Assembly: GCF_028735875.1 (NCBI RefSeq)
Contig: NZ_CP117834.1
Location: 3,522,001 to 3,586,000, forward strand
DNA length: 64,000 nucleotides
Reading direction: 5' to 3'
Source: Shouchella hunanensis
GTDB taxonomy: Bacteria; Bacillota; Bacilli; Bacillales; Bacillaceae_D
Part shown: positions 9,781-18,061 of the stretch, piece by piece
Position numbering within the stretch: the first letter of the stretch is position 1
How the letters are laid out: the number at the start of each line of letters is the position of its first letter
Translations under genes and position numbers: made by a program
Notes under the pieces: generated by a model
The model's input: only the letters and a program-made list of their open reading frames with translations
Database searches by the model: none
Told to the model about the DNA's origin: nothing

Positions 9781-10081
9781 ATGTTGTTTCCTCTAATGAG
9801 TTATGAATGAGATAATCGTTTTCCTCAAATAGCATTGATCGAACTTCTTTCAAAAAATGAATTTGAGCAGGGGATATTGTTTCGAAATTCATTAAGTCAT
9901 GGCGCAAATAATTTAAATGCCATAATCGATCAAGCTCTTCTTTTGTTCGTTTTTCATGAAAAGTTTGTAAAGCAATTTCAAGTACATCACGTGCAGGAAG
10001 GTGAGCAGCAAGACTTAAATCTTTCCGCAACCGTTTATCTATTTCATGTAATAATCGATATGCTTTTACATTTGTACTCAT
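9773..10081 (-). CDS. Uncharacterised 102-aa cytoplasmic protein, first gene of WxL operon
   Basis: I do not recognise the family. The 102-aa product has no signal peptide or membrane segment and looks mostly helical, with charged helices (KAYRLLHEIDKRLRKDL, FHEKRTKEELDRLW). It is preceded by GGAG and overlaps the lectin-WxL gene by 8 bp, so it is co-transcribed and probably coupled. Its leading position in an operon of exported proteins suggests a regulatory or assembly role, but nothing in the sequence proves this. It could also be a small DNA-binding protein. Confidence 0.75.
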   Translation of the reverse strand: MSTNVKAYRLLHEIDKRLRKDLSLAAHLPARDVLEIALQTFHEKRTKEELDRLWHLNYLRHDLMNFETISPAQIHFLKEVRSMLFEENDYLIHNSLEETTYV

Positions 10082-10126
10082 ATAACCATCTCCATTTCAA
10101 GACAATAGAACTAGGAACTAATCATC

Positions 10127-10132
10127 ATCATA
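10127..10132 (-). promoter_or_regulatory. Candidate -10 box of the WxL operon promoter
   Basis: Reading the minus strand, TATGAT lies about 46 bp upstream of the first operon gene. No good TTGACA-like -35 is present at 16-18 bp spacing. That would suit a promoter needing an activator such as the Mga-like protein of the same operon. The rest of 10133-10436 is AT-rich with no gene seen. Confidence 0.35.
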
Positions 10133-10492
10133 CGCTATTGTCTGTCAGAAAATGGTCTCTATTTTTACACTGTAATGGAAAAAAATGATACATGACACCC
10201 TTATATATTAGCCTAAAGCTAAAAAAATAAAAATATTTATCTTAGGAAAATAGTAATGTTTTAACAAAATATAATTTAAAATCTGATAGTTATGCACTCA
10301 GGTGTTTTTTTATGTAATGGCAACAACAGAAGAAGCATGCTGATCAGCGCGGTTTAATTGTAAAAGTGCGCCTTCTTATGTTGTTAAATTATTATAAAAA
10401 ATACATTTTTTTATTATCGACTGTTTAACAATCTGCTATGATGAAAAGAGTTCGTTTGCTTTTACAACAGAATAATGAGGAGGCACGGTGTT

Positions 10493-12499
10493 ATGAGGTA
10501 TCAAAAAGAATGGTTTGCAACAGCAATGCTCTCGTTTATGGTTTTAAGTTTGCAACAACCAGCTTTAGCGGAGGGGCCAAATGATCCAGCACCTGTTTTA
10601 CAACCAAATCAGCCTAATGGTAAAACCGTTTTATTCGACAATAGCCACGGTCAAACGGCTGGTCAATCTGATTGGGTAATTGATGGAGCGTTTTCTGATT
10701 TTGCAGATGCGTTAGTGGAAGAGGGATATTTAGTGAAGGAGCATCGTGGGACAGAACCGTTGTCTCTAGATGACTTAAATGATGTTGATGTCTTTGTCAT
10801 ACCAGAAGCACAAATTCCTTTTAAAGCGATTGAACAAGATGCGATTGCTAGTTTCGCGGAAAATGGTGGCGGCGTTTTCTTTATTGCCGATCACTACAAT
10901 GCAGATCGGAACTTGAATCGCTGGGATTCAAATGAAATTATGAATGGTTGGCGGAGAGGCGCTTACGAAGAGCCAACAAAAGGAATGAGTGCAGGTGAAA
11001 TTGAAGCGATGGAAGGGGTAACAAGTTCAGATTGGTTAAGTGATGAATTTGGTGTTCGCTTTCGTTTTAACGCCATTGACAATACAGCCGGAGATATCAT
11101 CGTTCCTGTTGAAGAATCATTTGGTATTACAGAAGGAATTGAAGAGGTGTCTATCCACGCAGGGTCAACAATGGCAATTATGAATGAAGAGATTGCTAAA
11201 GGGATTGTCTACTTGCCAGAAGGATTAACAGAGCAAGCAAATTCATGGGGACCTGCTGTTGATCAAGGTGTTTATTTTGGCGGTGGAATAGATGAAGGTC
11301 CGTTTGTAGCGATTGGCAAAAAAGGAGACGGGAAGTCTGCTTTTATTGGTGATTCTTCTCCCGTAGAAGATAGCACCCCAAAATACCGTAATGAAGAGCA
11401 CGGGGGAGTGAAACGAACGTATGACGGTTTTATCGATCGTGATAATGGAGCACTTCTTGTGAACGTTATTCATTGGCTAGCTGAACAAGAGGACTACCAT
11501 ACATTTGCAGAAATTGATCTTCCGCTCGATGAGCCTTCGCCTATATTAGAAATGGAGACACCTGAACACTCAACAGAGCCGCAGGTTGAGCCATGGAGAG
11601 CGCCACAAACAGGTTATCTCTGGTATGATCGCACAACATTTGCGAATGGCTCTTACGGTTCCGACGTAGCACCTCCAGTTGACATTTCCTATCAAGTGGA
11701 AACACCTGCTGTATTACCAGCAGATGGGACACCGTTTCAAGTAACAATTACGCTAACGAATATGCAGCCCAATCAAGTGATTGCGAATGCAGATATGCAA
11801 GTCTATCTTCAAGGTGGAACAGCGGTCTCGCAAATTCAACGAGCTGACGGCTCATGGCCGAGCGGGTATGGGTATCAATCCGTTGGAACACTTCGAGCGG
11901 ACGGAACCGGTAAAGCGGAGATGCGTGTAACGATGCGCCTTGGCAATGGAGTAACAGAAGGACCAGCAAACATTCGCTTACGTGTCGGCGCTGGTAATAA
12001 TGTAGTGACGAAAGCAGTCACAATCGGTTCAGCCGAAGAGGAGGAACAGCCACCTGTCGAGGAAGCGGCGTTTACTTTAATGTACCCAAATCCGATGCCT
12101 TTAGATGGTTCGACTTTTCCAGTTGAAGTGGCACTAACGGGGCTCACACCATGGCAGACTATTTCAAACGCACAGCTTCAAGTTTATATTGCAGGTGGAC
12201 AATCTATCTCGCAAATTCAACGAGCTGATGGTTCCTGGCCTACAAACTATGGCTACTTTAATGTCGGTGATGTTACTGCGAATCAACAAGGTCGAGCGAG
12301 TAAAACGGTGAACATGCGCTTAAATAAAAATACTCAAGCAGATCTAGGGAGCATTCGTCTACGTTTAGGTAGTGGTAATAACGTACTTACAGAAACAGTT
12401 ACACTTCAGGCTGTTCAACCGACAAGCTTTTTAGCTCCTCGGTTTCACCAATATGTTGACCACTTCCAATCGGTTGATGGAAACATAAGCTCATCATAA
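10493..12499 (+). CDS. Secreted protein: GATase/DUF4350-like N-domain plus two Ig-like repeats
   Basis: This 668-aa exported protein has a signal peptide ending near ALAEG. The N-terminal 350 residues look like a class I glutaminase/ThuA-like or DUF4350-type fold: GKTVLFDNSHGQ at the start, a buried strand VDVFVIPEA, then GGGVFFIADHY. Two homologous C-terminal modules (about residues 405-515 and 525-635) share SQIQRADGSWP followed by GY and end RLRxGxGNNV. The ATG at 10493 is used because GAGGAGG at 10477-10483 precedes it; an ATG at 10475 overlaps that site. A TATGAT -10 is at 10437-10442. Enzymatic activity is unproven; similar proteins are often called DNA-binding or endonuclease-associated without evidence here. 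Confidence 0.6.
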   Translation: MRYQKEWFATAMLSFMVLSLQQPALAEGPNDPAPVLQPNQPNGKTVLFDNSHGQTAGQSDWVIDGAFSDFADALVEEGYLVKEHRGTEPLSLDDLNDVDVFVIPEAQIPFKAIEQDAIASFAENGGGVFFIADHYNADRNLNRWDSNEIMNGWRRGAYEEPTKGMSAGEIEAMEGVTSSDWLSDEFGVRFRFNAIDNTAGDIIVPVEESFGITEGIEEVSIHAGSTMAIMNEEIAKGIVYLPEGLTEQANSWGPAVDQGVYFGGGIDEGPFVAIGKKGDGKSAFIGDSSPVEDSTPKYRNEEHGGVKRTYDGFIDRDNGALLVNVIHWLAEQEDYHTFAEIDLPLDEPSPILEMETPEHSTEPQVEPWRAPQTGYLWYDRTTFANGSYGSDVAPPVDISYQVETPAVLPADGTPFQVTITLTNMQPNQVIANADMQVYLQGGTAVSQIQRADGSWPSGYGYQSVGTLRADGTGKAEMRVTMRLGNGVTEGPANIRLRVGAGNNVVTKAVTIGSAEEEEQPPVEEAAFTLMYPNPMPLDGSTFPVEVALTGLTPWQTISNAQLQVYIAGGQSISQIQRADGSWPTNYGYFNVGDVTANQQGRASKTVNMRLNKNTQADLGSIRLRLGSGNNVLTETVTLQAVQPTSFLAPRFHQYVDHFQSVDGNISSS

Positions 12500-12539
12500 A
12501 ACAAAGAAGCGAGCTCAATAGGAGCTCGCTTCTTTGTTT
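12499..12539. terminator. Strong bidirectional terminator
   Basis: A perfect 18-bp stem (12499-12516 with 12522-12539) encloses a 5-base loop, with A-rich and T-rich ends on both sides. It ends the plus-strand secreted-protein gene. Its right arm also encodes the last residues of the minus-strand aminotransferase, whose stop codon lies at 12515-12517 in the loop edge. Confidence 0.9.
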
Positions 12540-13888
12540 GTCTTTGAAAACACTTCGTTCAGCGTTTTTACCAAAAACGTTAAATCATTTTCGGTTGATG
12601 TGAGTGGAGGGGCTATAATGAGTACATTTCCTCCTGAAGGAACTGTATCGCCGTTTTTACCAATAATGAGTCCTTTTTTCTGACAGGCAGCCACAATCGC
12701 TTTTACCGCTTCGTCTGGGAGTGGTTCTTTTGTTTGTTTATTTGCCACGAGTTCAATCCCATATAAAAAACCGACACCACGTACTTCACCAACGAACGAG
12801 TGTGATGCGAGCTCACGAATCCGTCGAAGAACGTTTTGTTCTAGTTTAGCTACTCGGTTCACAATGTGTTCTCGTTCAATAATCTCAATTGTTTTTAACG
12901 CAACGGCACAAGATGCAGGGTGGCCCCCGTATGTGGAGATATGTCGGAAATGACTGGTTGATCCATTTGTCTTAAATGATTGATAAATTGATTCATGTAC
13001 GCATGTGGCACCAAGAGGTAAGTAGCCTGCGGTTAGTCCTTTTGCAAGTGTTATGATGTCCGGGTAAAAGTCATCCCCATGCATGTAGCCAAATAATTTT
13101 CCAGTACGTCCGAAGCCAGATACAACTTCATCTAAAATAAGTAAGACGTTGTGCCGTGTACATATCTCTCGAACCTTCTTGTAATAGACATCGGACTGTG
13201 GATGGATGACACCACCACCAGAAATAACTGGCTCCATAATGAAAGCAGCAATGGTCTCTGCACCTTCCCATAGAATCGTTTGCTCAAGGTACTCAGCGGC
13301 TCGAAGGTCATCTTCTTCATAGGAGCCAAAGCTACTTCGATAAGCATACGGAGGAGGGATGTGTACAAACCCTGGAACGTTTACATCATACTTGATTTTT
13401 CGATTTGCTTGCGCCGTAGCTGCCAGCGCACCAAGAGAATTTCCATGGTAAGCGCGGTAGCGAGAGATAATCTTTGTTTTTTCTGGATTACCTGATTGCT
13501 TATGATGTTGGCGTGCGATTTTAAATGCCGTTTCGTTCGCATCTGAACCACCATTTGCAAAAAACGAACGGTAGCCACCACCAAGAAGCTCACTTAATTT
13601 TTCTGCTAAATCAATTGCCGGTTTATGACCAAAAGAAAGAGGAAAGTATGCTAACGATTTCATTTGGTTAGCTGCAGCTTCAATAATCTCTTCCTGACCA
13701 TGTCCTAAATTTAAGCACCATAATCCTGAAACCCCATCAAAATATCGCTTTCCAGTAGTATCTGTAAACCAAGAACCTTTACCAGATTCTGCGATTAGTG
13801 GTGTTCCGTTCCCTTGATACGGCTTCATCCCATGCCATAAATAATCTTGGTCTTTCTCACTATAGCTCTTTTTCGTCTCTGCTTCCAC
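12515..13888 (-). CDS. Class III omega-aminotransferase (beta-alanine:pyruvate type)
   Basis: This 457-aa PLP enzyme is of the class III aminotransferase family. It has the GxxxNETAFKIAR-like substrate region (NGGSDANETA), the cofactor-binding LILDEVVSGFGRTG, and the Schiff-base Lys in TLAKGLTAGYLPLGA (about residue 285). It is the last gene of the reductive pyrimidine operon, so its likely task is to transfer the amino group of beta-alanine (or 3-aminoisobutyrate) to pyruvate or 2-oxoglutarate, giving malonate semialdehyde. GTG start with GGGAGG eight bases upstream; 13 bp after the carbamoylase gene. Its last eight codons lie in the terminator stem. Substrate is inferred from context. Confidence 0.88.
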   Translation of the reverse strand: MEAETKKSYSEKDQDYLWHGMKPYQGNGTPLIAESGKGSWFTDTTGKRYFDGVSGLWCLNLGHGQEEIIEAAANQMKSLAYFPLSFGHKPAIDLAEKLSELLGGGYRSFFANGGSDANETAFKIARQHHKQSGNPEKTKIISRYRAYHGNSLGALAATAQANRKIKYDVNVPGFVHIPPPYAYRSSFGSYEEDDLRAAEYLEQTILWEGAETIAAFIMEPVISGGGVIHPQSDVYYKKVREICTRHNVLLILDEVVSGFGRTGKLFGYMHGDDFYPDIITLAKGLTAGYLPLGATCVHESIYQSFKTNGSTSHFRHISTYGGHPASCAVALKTIEIIEREHIVNRVAKLEQNVLRRIRELASHSFVGEVRGVGFLYGIELVANKQTKEPLPDEAVKAIVAACQKKGLIIGKNGDTVPSGGNVLIIAPPLTSTENDLTFLVKTLNEVFSKTNKEASSY

Positions 13889-13901
13889 GTAACGAACCTC
13901 C

Positions 13902-15131
13902 CTACAGTTTATTCGTTAGTTTATAAATGGTTTCCAATAGGACGCTGGCACCATTTGCGCATGCCTCCCACGAAGTATATTCATTTTCAGCGTGACTAAT
14001 ACCGCCAGCACTCGGAACGAAAATCATCGCCGTTGGTATAATCCCGGCAATAAATTGAGCATCGTGTCCAGCGCCGCTTACCATTCTTTTGTAAGAATAG
14101 TGAAGCGCTTTTGTAGATTCTTCTACTTGTTCAACAATTTCCTCATCAAACCAAACGGTATGTCGTCCCCATAATTTTGTTGCTTTAGAGGGGAGAGGGG
14201 ATTCATTAGTAATATCGGTGAGAATGGCTTCTACTTGTTCAACAACGGCTTCGTCTTTATGCCTTGCTTCAATGGAAAAGACGACTTTGTTTGGAATGAC
14301 CGTGTGAATATTGGGAGAAACCGAAAAGCGGCCAATTGTATAGACTAAATCTGAATCAAGCTGAGCCAATCGGTCATGAAGGATGTTCATACAGTAATTT
14401 GCAGCCGTAAGAGCATCTTTCCTCAATGACTGAGGTGTGGTTCCAGCGTGATTGGATTGACCAGTAATCTCAATCTCATAACAGCACATGCCTACAACAC
14501 ACTCGACAACACCAATATCAAGCTGAAGTTGTTCCAAAATGGGTCCTTGTTCAATATGAAGCTCAAGAAAAGCAGCGGCTTGGTTTAGACGATGTGCACG
14601 AGATCCTTTAAAGCCTGACAATTCAAGGGCATCTCCGAACGTAACGCCAGATTGATCAATTTTTTTAATCATTGTACTTACATCGAATTTCCCTGCTACT
14701 ATACCGGATGCCATCATAGATGGTTCAAATCGTGCGCCTTCTTCATTTGTAAAGTTAATAATGCCAACAGGCCGATTTAATTCGACGCCTTGATCAAGGA
14801 TGACTCGAATCACTTCTAACCCTGCTGCGACCCCCAGGACACCATCAAAGCGTCCGCCTTTTTTTACAGTATCGAGATGCGATCCCATATAAATAGGTGG
14901 TTGATCCGGATTTTTTCCTGAGAGCAGGGCATACATATTGCCAAGATCATCCCATTGAACAGATAGTCCTAGAGCCTCGCATTGATCTTTAAAGTACGTT
15001 CGCGCTTGAATATCTTCTTTTGATAAAGCTAAGCGGGTAACGCCTTTGTTTTTCGTCTCACCAATTTTGGCAAAATCACGAAGTGTGTTCATAAGGCGAT
15101 CACGATTAATACGAAGATTTCCTGTCTTCAT
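13902..15131 (-). CDS. pydC: N-carbamoyl-beta-alanine amidohydrolase (M20/hydantoinase-carbamoylase family)
   Basis: This 409-aa dimetal amidohydrolase of the M20 family hydrolyses N-carbamoyl-beta-alanine to beta-alanine, CO2 and ammonia, the third step of reductive uracil breakdown. Metal ligands are visible in MGSHLDTVKKGGRFDG and NFTNEEGARFEPSM, and the ELHIEQGP and SGAGHDAQ motifs are in place. Length is typical (about 410 aa). The start ATG overlaps the stop of the preceding small gene by 4 bp (ATGA), so translation is coupled. Allantoate amidohydrolase belongs to the same family, but the hydantoinase and PreAT neighbours favour the carbamoylase role. Confidence 0.9.
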   Translation of the reverse strand: MKTGNLRINRDRLMNTLRDFAKIGETKNKGVTRLALSKEDIQARTYFKDQCEALGLSVQWDDLGNMYALLSGKNPDQPPIYMGSHLDTVKKGGRFDGVLGVAAGLEVIRVILDQGVELNRPVGIINFTNEEGARFEPSMMASGIVAGKFDVSTMIKKIDQSGVTFGDALELSGFKGSRAHRLNQAAAFLELHIEQGPILEQLQLDIGVVECVVGMCCYEIEITGQSNHAGTTPQSLRKDALTAANYCMNILHDRLAQLDSDLVYTIGRFSVSPNIHTVIPNKVVFSIEARHKDEAVVEQVEAILTDITNESPLPSKATKLWGRHTVWFDEEIVEQVEESTKALHYSYKRMVSGAGHDAQFIAGIIPTAMIFVPSAGGISHAENEYTSWEACANGASVLLETIYKLTNKL

Positions 15132-15343
15132 GAGTCATCACCTTTTTGCTGATGAAAAAAGAGGGTTGATGCATATTTACGTGCATTTGCATTACCGATT
15201 GTAAGCATTTCGTGTTTTTGATCATTTGAAAAGGAGATATCAGAACCGTTCAAATGATCAATGATGGTATTAATTTTTAACCCCTCCGCTAAAAACGCAT
15301 CAATTTGTTTTCGTTCGTTTTCGAAGTGAAAGTGTTCTGCCAT
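15128..15343 (-). CDS. Uncharacterised 71-aa protein in the pyrimidine-degradation operon
   Basis: I do not recognise this family. The 71-aa protein (starting MAEHFHFENERKQ) is soluble, has no Cys and contains several His. AAGGAGG lies eight bases before the ATG at 15343; the longer frame from GTG 15352 would overlap that site. It sits 17 bp after the hydantoinase gene and overlaps the carbamoylase gene by 4 bp, so it is firmly inside the operon. A role as a small partner or regulator of one of the two hydrolases is possible, but this is inference from position only. Confidence 0.75.
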   Translation of the reverse strand: MAEHFHFENERKQIDAFLAEGLKINTIIDHLNGSDISFSNDQKHEMLTIGNANARKYASTLFFHQQKGDDS

Positions 15344-15360
15344 AAAAGCCACCTCCTTGT

Positions 15361-16773
15361 CTAAAGTTCGACTCGATCATTTGAAAGCGTATTGCCATAA
15401 CGTGCTCGTTTTATAAAGACACCATCTCCCGGTAAACCAACATAGGAGCCATTATGAATAATGACTTGCCCCCGTGACAGTACAGTGCGAGGAACTCCTT
15501 TTACTTGCATTCCTTCAAATGCATTATAGTCAACCGCTAAATGATGCGAGGTAACCGATAATGTTCGCTCCACACTTGGGTCAAATAAAACAAGATCCGC
15601 GTCGGCGCCAACAGAGATACTCCCTTTCTTCGGGTACATCCCAAATAATTTTGCTGCTCTTGTTGAGGTGATATCAACAAATTGATTTAAGCTTATTCGT
15701 CCTTTTTCAACGCCTTCTGAATACACAATACTCATGCGATCTTCAATAATCGGACCACCATTTGGAATTTTAGTAAAATCGTCTTTGCCTAAACTTTTTT
15801 GACTGTCAAAGTCAAATGAACATTGATCACTACCAATCGTCTGCAATCCACCTGTTTTTAACGCATTCCATAGCGTATCTTGATGTTCTTTCGGGCGAAG
15901 GGGAGGTGACCAAACGTATTTTGCCCCTTCAAAATCTGCTTTTCGAAGCGCCTCTTCATCAAGCACCAAATATTGAGGGCACGTTTCTCCCCAAATATCC
16001 GCACCTTGTTTGCGTGCTTCTTCAATTTGTTTAACTGCTTCAGCACATGTAACGTGAACAACATAGAGCTGTGATCCTGCTAATGCTGTTAGTTGACAAG
16101 CCCGACCTGTCGCTTCGCCTTCTGCTTCTACCGGTCGGGTCAGTGCATGATAAATGGGATCGGTTTGCCCTTTGGCAAGTGCCTGTTTCGTTAAATAGTC
16201 AATCACATCTCCATTTTCTGCATGAACCATGACGAGAGCACCTAGCTCTTTTGCTTTTATTAACGTTTCAAATAACGTCGCATCATCTGCTTGGAAAACA
16301 TTTTTATACGCCATAAATACTTTAAAGGACGTAATGCCTTCATTAGAGATAACAGAAGGGAGTTCCTTTAACACGTCCTCGGTCATTTCACCAATCATTA
16401 AGTGAAAACTATAGTCAATCGCCGCTTTTCCGGCTGATTTGTCGTGCCATGTTTGGATGGCTTTTTTTAACGGTTTTCCTTTTTCAGTTAAACAAAAGTC
16501 AACTATAGTTGTGGTGCCGCCAAATGCAGCTCCAATTGTACCTGTTTCAAAATTATCTTTTGTTACCGTACCGCCAAAGGGCATATCTAAATGAGTGTGG
16601 GGATCAACACCACCAGGGAAAACAAAACAACCTGTGGCGTCAATGGTGTCATCTACATGTCCAAACGTTGCGGCGCTACCGATGCCAGCTATTTTTTCGT
16701 TTTCAATCAATACGTCTGCTTGATACGTATCGGATGCCGTTACGATCGTCCCGTTCTTAATCACTTTTTTCAT
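15361..16773 (-). CDS. hydA: Dihydropyrimidinase / D-hydantoinase
   Basis: This 470-aa amidohydrolase opens the ring of 5,6-dihydrouracil (or dihydrothymine) to the N-carbamoyl-beta-amino acid in the cytoplasm. The metal motif is DPHTHLDMPFGG (His59, His61), the carbamylated bridging Lys is in SFKVFMAYK (Lys151), and the later Asp is near TIGSDQCSFDF. Length matches the family. AAGGAGTGAGCG precedes the ATG. It stands 13 bp downstream of preA and directly before the 71-aa gene. D-hydantoinase and dihydropyrimidinase are the same family; the operon favours the pyrimidine role. Confidence 0.95.
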   Translation of the reverse strand: MKKVIKNGTIVTASDTYQADVLIENEKIAGIGSAATFGHVDDTIDATGCFVFPGGVDPHTHLDMPFGGTVTKDNFETGTIGAAFGGTTTIVDFCLTEKGKPLKKAIQTWHDKSAGKAAIDYSFHLMIGEMTEDVLKELPSVISNEGITSFKVFMAYKNVFQADDATLFETLIKAKELGALVMVHAENGDVIDYLTKQALAKGQTDPIYHALTRPVEAEGEATGRACQLTALAGSQLYVVHVTCAEAVKQIEEARKQGADIWGETCPQYLVLDEEALRKADFEGAKYVWSPPLRPKEHQDTLWNALKTGGLQTIGSDQCSFDFDSQKSLGKDDFTKIPNGGPIIEDRMSIVYSEGVEKGRISLNQFVDITSTRAAKLFGMYPKKGSISVGADADLVLFDPSVERTLSVTSHHLAVDYNAFEGMQVKGVPRTVLSRGQVIIHNGSYVGLPGDGVFIKRARYGNTLSNDRVEL

Positions 16774-16786
16774 AAACGCTCACTCC

Positions 16787-18061
16787 TTAAGATTGAGGGG
16801 ATTTCATTGACGCCAGGCTGCTTTGGCGATCATTCCATGACATAGGAGGCAGGCCATTTTCTTTCACGACCATATCAATTGCGCCGTCCACTGGGCAAAC
16901 GATGGAACATAGATTACAGCCAACGCACTCGTCTTCGTTTACTTTTAAGTATGGAGCTCCTTTTTCGTCGACAAATCGTTCTATACATTGATGGGCTGTG
17001 TCTTCACATGAAATGTGGCACTTATTACAGTTAATACACACATCCGTATGAATAGACGCGACCACTTGATGGTTGAGATTCACATTGCCCCAGTCAGAGT
17101 AACGCTGTATCGATTTACCGGTTAAATCGCGAACAGAGGAAAGCCCCTTGTCGTCTAGGTACGTGGAAAGACCGTCAATCATGTCTTCTACAATTCGAAA
17201 TCCGTGATGCATTGCCGCTGTACATACTTGCACATTGGTCGCACCCATTAACAGAAATTCAACAGCGTTTTGCCAATTGGCTATACCGCCAATCCCGGAA
17301 ATCGGAACCGTCACACGTGGATTTCTGGCACAGTCACCTAACATGTGAAGCGCAATTGGTTTGACGGCAGGCCCGCAATAGCCACCGTGCGTTCCTAGAC
17401 CATCGACATTCGGTACCGTTTGCCATGAGTGAATGTCGACTCCAGCTAGGCTGTTAATGGTATTGATTAGGCTAATAGCATCCGCACCGCCTTGCACAGC
17501 AGATTCCGCGGTTACGGTAATGTCTGTAATATTTGGCGTTAGTTTAACGATCACAGGTGTTTGAGCTACTTCTTTCACCCATTCCGTTTGTTTCTGCACG
17601 AGCTCTGGCACCTGACCAGACGCTGCGCCCATACCACGTTCGGCCATACCGTGAGGACAGCCGAAATTTAGTTCTAAGCCATCTACACCAACAGCCTCTA
17701 CTTTTTTAACAATTTCATGCCATTTGTCTTGTTTTGGCTCGACCATTAATGAGGCGATGATCGCATGATCAGGAAACCGCTTTTTCGTTTCCTCAATTTC
17801 ACGTAAATTGGTTTCAAGAGGACGATCAGAAATTAATTCAATGTTATTAAAACCTGCTACACGCTGACCATTAAAGTGAACAGCGGCAAATCGGGAGGTT
17901 GAGTTGATAATTGGCTCCCCTAACGTTTTCCACACGGCGCCACCCCAACCTGCTTCAAATGCACGCTGAACTTGATAGCCTGAATTTGTTGGAGGTGCAC
18001 TGGCAAGCCAAAAGGGGTTAGGAGAGGAGATTCCAGCAAGGTTGCTGTATAGATCAGCCAT
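16787..18061 (-). CDS. preA: NAD-dependent dihydropyrimidine dehydrogenase subunit PreA
   Basis: This 424-aa subunit has an FMN-binding dihydroorotate-dehydrogenase-like barrel (about residues 1-320, with LNFGCPHGMAERGMG) and two C-terminal 4Fe-4S clusters (CINCNKCHISC and CVGCNLCSIVCP). With PreT it catalyses reversible reduction of uracil/thymine to the dihydro form, the first step of the pathway. It starts 8 bp inside preT, with GAAAGGAGGCAC upstream, so the two subunits are translationally coupled. Length matches E. coli PreA (about 411 aa). Confidence 0.95.
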   Translation of the reverse strand: MADLYSNLAGISSPNPFWLASAPPTNSGYQVQRAFEAGWGGAVWKTLGEPIINSTSRFAAVHFNGQRVAGFNNIELISDRPLETNLREIEETKKRFPDHAIIASLMVEPKQDKWHEIVKKVEAVGVDGLELNFGCPHGMAERGMGAASGQVPELVQKQTEWVKEVAQTPVIVKLTPNITDITVTAESAVQGGADAISLINTINSLAGVDIHSWQTVPNVDGLGTHGGYCGPAVKPIALHMLGDCARNPRVTVPISGIGGIANWQNAVEFLLMGATNVQVCTAAMHHGFRIVEDMIDGLSTYLDDKGLSSVRDLTGKSIQRYSDWGNVNLNHQVVASIHTDVCINCNKCHISCEDTAHQCIERFVDEKGAPYLKVNEDECVGCNLCSIVCPVDGAIDMVVKENGLPPMSWNDRQSSLASMKSPQS

